A stretch of DNA of 64,000 nt, from contig NZ_FREZ01000014.1 of assembly GCF_900143525.1 (NCBI RefSeq), positions 1-64,000 on the forward strand. Direction: 5' to 3'. Position numbers and translations under genes: made by a program. The DNA comes from Ruegeria sp. Alg231-54 (GTDB lineage: Bacteria; Pseudomonadota; Alphaproteobacteria; Rhodobacterales; Rhodobacteraceae). Below the pieces are notes generated by a model, which saw only the letters and a program-made list of their open reading frames with translations, searched no databases and was not told where the DNA came from. Of the stretch, positions 53,998 through 61,026 are shown one piece after another (within the stretch, counting starts at the first letter, position 1; every line of letters begins with the position of its first letter).

Positions 53998-54630
53998 ATG
54001 TCCAAAACCCAACGCACACGTGAAATCTGCGCACTTGCGCCCATTGTTCCTGTCCTTGTCGTCGATGACACGGCTCAGGCGCGCCCATTGGCCGAGGCGC
54101 TTGTCGCAGGTGGTCTCCCCGCGCTTGAGGTTACTCTGCGCACCCCCGCCGCGCTGGACGCGATCCGCGCGATGGCGGATGTGCCGGGCGGCGTCGTCGG
54201 CGCAGGAACTTTGGTCACGCCCGAAGATGTGCGCGCCGCGAAAGAGGCAGGCGCGCAATTCGGGGTCTCGCCCGGTGCCACCGACATTCTAATCGCGGCC
54301 TGCGAGGCCGAAGGCCTGCCCTTGTTGCCCGGCGCTGCCACGGCCAGTGAGGCGATGCGTCTGTTGGAAAAGGGCTATGACATGCTCAAGTTCTTCCCGG
54401 CCGAGGCATCGGGTGGTGCGCCTGCGTTGAAAGCGATCGGCGCACCGTTGCCGCAAATCAAGTTTTGCCCGACCGGTGGCGTCTCCCCCGAAAATGCGAG
54501 GGATTACCTGTCCTTGTCCAATGTGGTCTGCGCGGGCGGAAGCTGGGTTGCACCTAAACAGATGGTCATTGATGGGGATTGGGCCGGTATCGAAAACCTT
54601 GCGCGCGCGGCCTCCAAGCTGATGGATTGA
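53998..54630 (+). CDS. eda: KDPG aldolase (2-dehydro-3-deoxy-phosphogluconate aldolase)
   Basis: A 210-residue class I aldolase that splits KDPG into pyruvate and glyceraldehyde-3-phosphate. The Schiff-base Lys is in DMLKFFPAEASGG (about residue 132), the catalytic Glu in LEVTLRTPAALDAIR (about 44) and the phosphate site in FCPTGGV. It ends the zwf-edd-eda run. Confidence 0.95.
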   Translation: MSKTQRTREICALAPIVPVLVVDDTAQARPLAEALVAGGLPALEVTLRTPAALDAIRAMADVPGGVVGAGTLVTPEDVRAAKEAGAQFGVSPGATDILIAACEAEGLPLLPGAATASEAMRLLEKGYDMLKFFPAEASGGAPALKAIGAPLPQIKFCPTGGVSPENARDYLSLSNVVCAGGSWVAPKQMVIDGDWAGIENLARAASKLMD

Positions 54631-54681
54631 CGCCGCTTAAAGCTGCGCTAGGGTGGGCGTCAATTCATACAGGTTGATCCC

Positions 54682-55878
54682 ATGACAAACTCCATTTCCC
54701 TGGCGCAAGGGCGCGAATATCTGGCGATTCCAGGACCTTCGGTCATTCCAGACGCGGTGTTGCAAGCCATGCACCGCCCGTCGCCGAATATCTACGAAGG
54801 CGAGTTGATCGAGATGATGCCGTCACTGACCCGCGATCTGTGTCGCGTGGCGCGGACCGAGCATAGCGTTGCTATCTATATCTCTAACGGCCACGGAACG
54901 TGGGAAGCGGCGCTGTCCAACGTCATCGCGCCCGGTGAAACCGTTCTAGCCCCCGCATCTGGCCGATTTACCCATGGCTGGGCCGAGATGGCCGAGGGTA
55001 TCGGCGCCAAGGTTCAATTGATCGACTTCGGCTCGTCCTCGGCATGGGATTTCGACCGAATTGCCGGGGTGTTGCGCGACGACAAAGCCCACATGATCAA
55101 GGCGGTGCTGGCCGTTCATGTCGACACCTCAAGTTCAATCCGGAACGACATTCCAGCACTACGCGCCTTGTTGGACGATCTGGGCCACCCGGCGCTTTTG
55201 ATGGCGGATTGCATTGCCTCGCTGGGGTGTGACCGGTTCGAAATGGATGCCTGGGGAGTCGATGTTACGGTTACGGCTTGCCAGAAAGGGCTGATGACAC
55301 CCGCTGGCACCGGCTTTGTCTTCTTCAATGACAAAGCACAGGCCAAACGGGCCGCTATGCCACGAGTTTCGCAGTATTGGGACTGGCAGACACGATCCAA
55401 CCCCGACCTGTTCTATCAGTATTTCAACGGCACCGCGCCAACCCATCACCTCTACGGTTTGCGTACGGCGCTGGACATGATCCATGCCGAGGGGATGGAA
55501 CAGGTTTGGGCGCGCCACGAACGCCTTGCTAAGGCGATCTGGGAAGCATGTGAAATCTGGGCGCAAGGTGGCGCGCTGCATCTGAATGTTTCTGATCGTC
55601 ATCACCGCAGCCACGCTGTCACCGCCTTGCGACTGACCGAGGGGCGCGGCACGCCATTGCGCAAGTTCACAGAAAACCAACTGGGGTTGACCCTTGGTAT
55701 TGGTCTGGGGATGGACGACTGGGAAGGATGCTTCCGTCTTGGCCATATGGGTCACGTCAACGGCCAGATGGTTATGGCTACGTTGGGCGGTGTGGAAACA
55801 GCCTTGGCCGCGCTGGATATCCCTCGCGGCAAAGGCGCGTTAGAAGCTGCAGCTGCGGTGCTTGCGTCGAAGACCTAA
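54682..55878 (+). CDS. Class V aminotransferase (serine/alanine-glyoxylate type)
   Basis: A 398-residue PLP enzyme. The PLP Lys is in TACQKGLMTPAGTGF (about residue 198), the Asp in MADCIASLGCDRF, and the N-terminal AIPGPSVIPDAVLQAM and NGHGTWEAALSNV motifs fit alanine/serine-glyoxylate aminotransferases. The substrate pair is not fixed by sequence. Its stop (TAA, 55876-55878) and the opposite gene's stop (TAG, 55875-55877 reverse) share bases. Confidence 0.88.
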   Translation: MTNSISLAQGREYLAIPGPSVIPDAVLQAMHRPSPNIYEGELIEMMPSLTRDLCRVARTEHSVAIYISNGHGTWEAALSNVIAPGETVLAPASGRFTHGWAEMAEGIGAKVQLIDFGSSSAWDFDRIAGVLRDDKAHMIKAVLAVHVDTSSSIRNDIPALRALLDDLGHPALLMADCIASLGCDRFEMDAWGVDVTVTACQKGLMTPAGTGFVFFNDKAQAKRAAMPRVSQYWDWQTRSNPDLFYQYFNGTAPTHHLYGLRTALDMIHAEGMEQVWARHERLAKAIWEACEIWAQGGALHLNVSDRHHRSHAVTALRLTEGRGTPLRKFTENQLGLTLGIGLGMDDWEGCFRLGHMGHVNGQMVMATLGGVETALAALDIPRGKGALEAAAAVLASKT

Positions 55879-56975
55879 CGCCGCGCCTCGGCAAGCGCTT
55901 TTGGCAATGCTGTGGCAAAAGCATCCAGATCGGATGCCTCGCCGCAGCTGACGCGGATGCAGCGATTTTGCGGGGCGGCAAAGGGCATACGCAAGAAAAT
56001 GCCCTGCGCAACCAGCGAGTCCAGAACCGCCTTGGCAAAGGCTCCATCCTTCCCGCAATCAATGGCAACGAAGTTGGTGGCCGAGGGCAAGGGCGCCAAA
56101 CCGTTCTCTCGTGCAATATGGCCAATCCGGTCACGCGCTTCGGTAATCTTGGTCTGAACATGATTTAGCCACTCGGCATCCTTCAGTGCGGCCAGCGCAC
56201 CGGCCTGCGCGGCTCGGTTCATTCCGAAATGGTTGCGCACCTTGTTGAAGGCCGAAATCAGGCCGGGTGCGCCGATGGCATACCCAACCCGCGCGCCGGC
56301 CATGCCATAGACCTTGGAAAAAGTCCGCATCCGGATCACCCGCGGATCGTCTGCTGCCACAGGGGCGGCGGTGCCTTCGGGCGCACATTCCACATAGGCC
56401 TCGTCCAATACAAGCAAACACCCGTCCGGCAGATCGTCCAGCGCCGCCACGATTTCCGCTCCGGAATGCCAGCTACCCATCGGGTTGTCAGGATTGGCCA
56501 GATACACCAGCTTGGCATCCACTTCACCCGCCTTGGCAAACAGCGCCGCCGGGTCCTCGTGGTCGTCGCGATACGGCACTTTGTGGAGCGTTCCGCCGAA
56601 CCCCGTCACATGGTAGTTGAAGGTTGGGTATGCCCCATCTGAGGTGACGACCGCGTCTCCGGATCCGACCAGTAGCCGCACCAGGTAACCCAACAGCCCG
56701 TCAATGCCTTCGCCAACCACGATGTTTTCCGACCCGACTCCATGGTGATCCGCCAATGCAGCGCGCAGATCGTGGTTTTCCGGATCGCCATACATCCAGA
56801 TCCCCGTTTCTGCCATTGCCGCTATGGCGTGCGGAGAGGGTCCAAACACGCTTTCATTTGCGCCCAGCCGCGCCACAAATGGCGCGCCACGCTGGCGTTC
56901 CTGCGTTTCGGGGCCAACAAACGGCACGGTTGCAGGCAGGGATTGGGCAAGCGGGGTATAGCGTGGCTCTGTCAT
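55875..56975 (-). CDS. Histidinol-phosphate aminotransferase-like PLP enzyme
   Basis: A 366-residue class I/II aminotransferase. RLGANESVFGPSPHAIAAM, the GEGIDGLLGYLVRLL loop, YLANPDNPMGSW, LVLDEAYVE and the PLP Lys in RTFSKVYGMAGARVGYAIG are HisC-like. No histidine gene is nearby, so it may be a second HisC or a related aminotransferase. I placed the start at 56975; ATG 56999 (8 residues longer) and farther starts to 57167 lack ribosome sites as well. It overlaps the class V aminotransferase by 4 bases at the 3' end. Confidence 0.85.
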   Translation of the reverse strand: MTEPRYTPLAQSLPATVPFVGPETQERQRGAPFVARLGANESVFGPSPHAIAAMAETGIWMYGDPENHDLRAALADHHGVGSENIVVGEGIDGLLGYLVRLLVGSGDAVVTSDGAYPTFNYHVTGFGGTLHKVPYRDDHEDPAALFAKAGEVDAKLVYLANPDNPMGSWHSGAEIVAALDDLPDGCLLVLDEAYVECAPEGTAAPVAADDPRVIRMRTFSKVYGMAGARVGYAIGAPGLISAFNKVRNHFGMNRAAQAGALAALKDAEWLNHVQTKITEARDRIGHIARENGLAPLPSATNFVAIDCGKDGAFAKAVLDSLVAQGIFLRMPFAAPQNRCIRVSCGEASDLDAFATALPKALAEARR

Positions 56976-57070
56976 GGGGGCAGATAAACGTAAGGTCATA
57001 CGACAGGCAAGCTTGCGTTGCAGGATGCTGCTCCGCATTGTTCGCGTAACGATTAAAGGGAGGAGCGCGC

Positions 57071-58141
57071 ATGCGCATAGTTTTGGGCTTGTTGATTGTC
57101 GGCCTCGCCTATCTGGTTTTCTGGCCGGTCCCGGTTCAACCGGTGGCATGGACCCCACCCGAAGCACCGGGTTTCACTGGTGACTTTGCGGAGAACAATG
57201 CGTTGGACCAGCTGAAGCTGATCTCGTTGCCTGACGGTGAGAAAGGCCCCGAAGACATTGCCATCATGCCCGACGGGTCCGTCTACACGACCAGCCTGTC
57301 CGGGGCTCTATACCGGATAGACGGCGAGGTCCCGGTGAAAGTTGACGACCTCGGTGGTCGTCCCTTGGGCCTGACGGTCGGTCCGGATGGGGTGCTTTAC
57401 ATCGCCGACAGCTTCCGCGGCATCATGCGATGGACCGGCCCCGGTACGCTGCAGTCAGTCGTGTCCGAGATAAACGGCACGCCGGTGATCTATGCAAATC
57501 AATTGGACGTGGCGAAGGATGGGACGATCTATTTCTCAAACTCGTCCGATCGGTTCGATCCCGAAACGATGGGCGGGACCAAGCCGACCTCGGTCCTGAC
57601 CATCTGGGAGCAATCGGACACCGGTTACGTTGCCCGCCACGCGCCCGATGGCACGACCGAGAAACTGGCCGAAGGTTTTGTCTATACAAACGGCGTTGCG
57701 GTGTCGCCGGATGAGGATTTTCTGCTAATTGCCGAAACCGGGCGCGCTCGGGTGCACAAGCTTTGGCTGACGGGCCCGAAGACAGGGCAGCAAGAGGTGC
57801 TGATGGACAATCTGCCCGGCTACCCTGACAACATCGAGGCACAGGGCGATGGTACTTATTGGATGGCCTTTGCCAGCCCGCGCGTGCCGAGCGAGGCGCT
57901 GATGCCATACCCGTTCTTGCGCAAGGTGATCTGGCGCCTGGGGCCGACGGTGCGGCCTGCGCCGATCCATCGCGGGATGATGGTGCAGTTTGATGGCGAC
58001 GGGAACATCCTGCAAACCTTGCAGGATCCTGACGGCCGGTTGGGCATCACCACGGGTGGCAAGGTGGCCGGGGGACATTTCTACGTCATGACATTGGATT
58101 CGCCCTGGTTCGGGCGCATGCCTGCGTCAAATCTGCCCTAA
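57071..58141 (+). CDS. Strictosidine synthase-like/SMP-30-type six-bladed propeller protein
   Basis: A 356-residue protein with an N-terminal anchor or signal (residues 3-20, IVLGLLIVGLAYLVFW) and a beta-propeller: GPEDIAIMPDGSVYTTSLSG, RPLGLTVGPDGVLYIADSFRG, ANQLDVAKDGTIYFSNSSDR, FVYTNGVAVSPDEDFLLIAE. The last part is like adipocyte plasma-membrane-associated protein and strictosidine synthase-like hydrolases. The family includes lactonases and paraoxonases; activity here is unknown. AGGGAGGAG precedes the ATG. Confidence 0.85.
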   Translation: MRIVLGLLIVGLAYLVFWPVPVQPVAWTPPEAPGFTGDFAENNALDQLKLISLPDGEKGPEDIAIMPDGSVYTTSLSGALYRIDGEVPVKVDDLGGRPLGLTVGPDGVLYIADSFRGIMRWTGPGTLQSVVSEINGTPVIYANQLDVAKDGTIYFSNSSDRFDPETMGGTKPTSVLTIWEQSDTGYVARHAPDGTTEKLAEGFVYTNGVAVSPDEDFLLIAETGRARVHKLWLTGPKTGQQEVLMDNLPGYPDNIEAQGDGTYWMAFASPRVPSEALMPYPFLRKVIWRLGPTVRPAPIHRGMMVQFDGDGNILQTLQDPDGRLGITTGGKVAGGHFYVMTLDSPWFGRMPASNLP

Positions 58142-58206
58142 CGTTGAGGTGGAACTGCCTGAACCATCGGGGCATTGTACCCCTAACCTGAATTGAGAGG
58201 CCTGAG

Positions 58207-58989
58207 ATGTCACGCGTATCCGTCGAATACAAAAATCACATCGCGCACGTAACTCTGACGCGCGGCGACAAGATGAATGCTCTGGATGATGCGATGATAA
58301 AGGCCATCATTTCTGCGGGGCAGGAGGTGGCAGCCTCGGATGCGCGCGCGGTGGTGCTGTCGGGTGAAGGCAAAAGCTTTTGTGCGGGACTGGACATGGC
58401 CAGCTTTGCGAGCCTGGCCCAAACGGACCCGACCGAATGGTTGATGGCCCGCAGCCACAAAGACGCCAATGAGGTGCAGGAGGTTGCCTTGGTTTGGCAG
58501 CGCGTACCCGTTCCCGTCATTTGCGCCATTCAGGGGGCTGCCTATGGCGGCGGTTTGCAACTTGCGTTGGGCGCAGACATTCGTATTGCCCACCCCGATT
58601 CAAAACTCGCCGTGATGGAGATGAAGTGGGGCCTGATCCCCGACATGGGCGGGATGGTTCTGCTGCCCAAGCTGGTCCGGTCGGACGTCTTACGCCTGTT
58701 GACCTATACGGCCCGCCCTATCGGTGCCGCGCAGGCCGCGGACTGGGGGCTGGTCACCAAGCTGTCGGATGATCCACTGACCGAGGCATTGGCCTTGGCC
58801 GAAGACATCGCCGGCCAAAGCCCATCGGCCATCCGCGCGGCCAAACGCCTGATTGAGTTCGCCGAAGCCAAACCCCGCGCCGAGGTGCTGCTGGAGGAAT
58901 CCGCGGAGCAGGCCGAACTGATTGGCAAACCGGATCAGATGGAGGTCATTGCGGCGAATTTGCAAGGTCGCAAACCAGAGTTCAAATGA
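58207..58989 (+). CDS. Enoyl-CoA hydratase/isomerase (crotonase family)
   Basis: A 260-residue crotonase. CoA-binding VVLSGEGKSFCAGLDMASFA (about residues 49-67) and oxyanion/catalytic region AIQGAAYGGGLQLALGADIRI (about 106-126), then MKWGLIPDMGGM. The place of the second catalytic Glu is in the GLIPD segment, where Asp replaces it in some members. Substrate unknown. The stop overlaps the VOC gene start (ATGA). Confidence 0.9.
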   Translation: MSRVSVEYKNHIAHVTLTRGDKMNALDDAMIKAIISAGQEVAASDARAVVLSGEGKSFCAGLDMASFASLAQTDPTEWLMARSHKDANEVQEVALVWQRVPVPVICAIQGAAYGGGLQLALGADIRIAHPDSKLAVMEMKWGLIPDMGGMVLLPKLVRSDVLRLLTYTARPIGAAQAADWGLVTKLSDDPLTEALALAEDIAGQSPSAIRAAKRLIEFAEAKPRAEVLLEESAEQAELIGKPDQMEVIAANLQGRKPEFK

Positions 58990-59357
58990 TCTCGGCACCT
59001 GTCACACGATTGATCCTTTACGCCAAGGATATCGAGAAGATGGCGCGTTTCTATGAGACACATTTTGGCTATGCAGCGCGCCAACTGGAAGGGGACTGGA
59101 TTGTTGAGCTTGTACCTGTCGAAGACGGGTTGCGCCTGTTGTTGAATCCGGCCAGCAAGGCCGCCCCGCAGGGGCAAGCAGCGGTCAAAATCGTTTTTGA
59201 TGTCGTGGACGTTGCCGGGTTTTGCAAACAAGCCGCGCAGCACGGGCTGAAATTTGGTTCGATCCACACGGCGGATGGTTACAGTTTCGCAAATGCCAAG
59301 GATCCATCGGGAAACTCGATTTCCGTGTCAAGCAGGGCATTTGCGCCCGGCAATTAA
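58986..59357 (+). CDS. VOC-family (glyoxalase/bleomycin resistance) protein
   Basis: A 123-residue single-domain protein: LILYAKDIEKMARFYETHFGY, EDGLRLLLNP and FANAKDPSGNSISVS. Metal-binding residues are not all clear, so it may be catalytic or only ligand-binding. Translationally coupled to the crotonase. The stop TAA shares bases with the opposite gene's stop (TTAA at 59354-59357). Confidence 0.85.
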   Translation: MISAPVTRLILYAKDIEKMARFYETHFGYAARQLEGDWIVELVPVEDGLRLLLNPASKAAPQGQAAVKIVFDVVDVAGFCKQAAQHGLKFGSIHTADGYSFANAKDPSGNSISVSSRAFAPGN

Positions 59358-59686
59358 CGCATAAAAGCCCGTCGTGCATCACGGGCCATATTGTATCGCA
59401 TCTCAAGCTCAGCGATCTTAGCCATAGTCACCTTACGCTTGTCAGCGTCGGACTGCGACGCATAGGTTTTGCGCGCGGCATCTAATTCTTTCTTGATGCT
59501 GAACTCTTCGGGCAGAACGCCTGCTTGCGCCATGATCCGATGACCGGCGGCGACGGCCGGATCGGTCTGAGCCTCGGACGAACGGTCTGGCAGCGGCTGG
59601 CCTTCGCCTTCCAGCCCCTCTAGCTGACCTTCGGCTTGCGCCTTTTTGATCTGGCGTTCCACCAGTTTTCCGAGCGATCCAAACAT
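59354..59686 (-). CDS. DUF1992 (DnaJ-homologue subfamily C) protein
   Basis: A 110-residue protein with the family core: LVERQIKKAQAEGQLEGLEGEGQPLPD (about residues 7-33) and AAGHRIMAQAGVLPEEFSI, then a charged helix. Small proteins of this type are related to the C-terminal part of DNAJC28; function is unknown. ATG at 59686 is the conserved start MFGSLGKL; the frame reaches 59710. Confidence 0.85.
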   Translation of the reverse strand: MFGSLGKLVERQIKKAQAEGQLEGLEGEGQPLPDRSSEAQTDPAVAAGHRIMAQAGVLPEEFSIKKELDAARKTYASQSDADKRKVTMAKIAELEMRYNMARDARRAFMR

Positions 59687-59725
59687 AGGTTCATAGTACC
59701 CGACCAGCACAGCGGGGGAAAGCTG

Positions 59726-60889
59726 TCATCTGGATCGGTTGGTAACCAGATAGGCGATACCACCTGCGGCCAAACCCCAGACTGCAGCGCCCAGGCCGAA
59801 GACGGTGATTCCTGATGCGGTGATGGCGAATGTCAGAATCGCCGCTTCGCGCTCGGCGGAAACCTCTAATGCTGCAAAGGTCGCGTTTGCCATCACACCG
59901 ATCAGGGCAATGCCGGTCAGTGTACCCATGAGCAATGGGTCGGCGTGGGCCGCGAACCCGGTGATCGCCACGGCAAAGACGCCAAAGACGCAGTAAAACA
60001 GACCCGCCATAACCGCTGACCAGTAACGCTGGTTCGGGTCCGGGTAGCTGTCTTCGTTTGAACACATCGCAGCGGTAATTGCGGCAAGGCACGTGGCCGG
60101 AGCGCCAAAGGGGGCAGACAGAATACTGGCACCTCCGACGGCTGAGAACAGCTTGCCAGCAATTGGCGCATACCCAAAGCTGCGCATGACGGCGATGCCG
60201 GGGATGTTTTGCGTAGCCATGGTGACGATGAACAGGGGGATGCCGATCCCGATCACCGATGCGACAGAGAATGTCGGCATGGTCAAGACGGGCGCGGCGA
60301 CCAGATGCTCGGGCCGGACCGAACCGTCACCGGCGTTCAATACAACGACGATTGCCGAGGCAACCACTGCGGCAGGAACTGCGATCAACCGATTGATCCG
60401 CCCGGCGATAAACCACGTCAGAATGACCGGCAGCGCTTGCCAGGGCAGCTCAACTGCCGCCTTGAACGGAATGATGCACAAGGGCAGCAAAACCCCGCCC
60501 AGCATGGCCTGTGCAAGTGTTGTCGGGATTGCGGCCGCAAGCCGTCCAAGCGGACGCCACAATCCGGCAACAACAGTCAGGGCTCCGGCGCAAAGAAATG
60601 CACCAACTGCATCAGAAAATCCGACCAATGGGGTCGCTGAGACCGCCAGCAGGGCGGCACCAGGTGTTGACCATGCCACGCTGATCGGCTGCCGGTACAA
60701 AAGGCTGACCACAATCGCCGTTAACCCCATTGCAACCGCGGCCATCATCAAACCAGAGGCCGCCTCAGCCTCCGAGGCACCCATTGCAATAAGGCCCTGC
60801 AGCACGATCGGGAAGGAGCTGAAAAACCCTACGACCGCTACCACAAGCCCGGTCGAAATTGTCTGCACGGGAGGGAAAGGGCGCGCCAT
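59726..60889 (-). CDS. benE: Benzoate/H+ symporter BenE family protein
   Basis: A 387-residue membrane protein with about 11-12 spans. The family's SVAWSTPGAALLAVSAT and GRLAAAIPTTLAQAMLGGVLL and LFIVTMATQNIPGIAVMRSFGY are present. BenE takes up benzoate with protons, but in the absence of benzoate catabolic genes nearby the substrate is uncertain. Start ATG at 60889 has GAGGAAGTC upstream. Confidence 0.9.
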   Translation of the reverse strand: MARPFPPVQTISTGLVVAVVGFFSSFPIVLQGLIAMGASEAEAASGLMMAAVAMGLTAIVVSLLYRQPISVAWSTPGAALLAVSATPLVGFSDAVGAFLCAGALTVVAGLWRPLGRLAAAIPTTLAQAMLGGVLLPLCIIPFKAAVELPWQALPVILTWFIAGRINRLIAVPAAVVASAIVVVLNAGDGSVRPEHLVAAPVLTMPTFSVASVIGIGIPLFIVTMATQNIPGIAVMRSFGYAPIAGKLFSAVGGASILSAPFGAPATCLAAITAAMCSNEDSYPDPNQRYWSAVMAGLFYCVFGVFAVAITGFAAHADPLLMGTLTGIALIGVMANATFAALEVSAEREAAILTFAITASGITVFGLGAAVWGLAAGGIAYLVTNRSR

Positions 60890-60964
60890 GACTTCCTCGG
60901 AGTTGTCTGCAGAGATTGCTAACAATCGCAAGCGGATAGAAACAAGGTGAAATGCGACACCGCA

Positions 60965-60993
60965 CAAAAAAACCCGCCGGGTGACCGGCGGGT
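60965..60993 (-). terminator. Intrinsic terminator after valS
   Basis: ACCCGCCGG (60972-60980) pairs with CCGGCGGGT (60985-60993) with a 4-base loop; on the minus strand the stem is followed by TTTTTTGTG. A textbook terminator 33 bases after the valS stop. Confidence 0.93.
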
Positions 60994-61026
60994 GTTAGGT
61001 TTTGAGTATTTGCGAAAAGACGAAAA

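Noticed and set aside
57071..58141. The propeller protein as the missing 6-phosphogluconolactonase
   Set aside because: It has an N-terminal anchor or signal and is nearer to strictosidine synthase-like proteins; the ED pathway is cytosolic.
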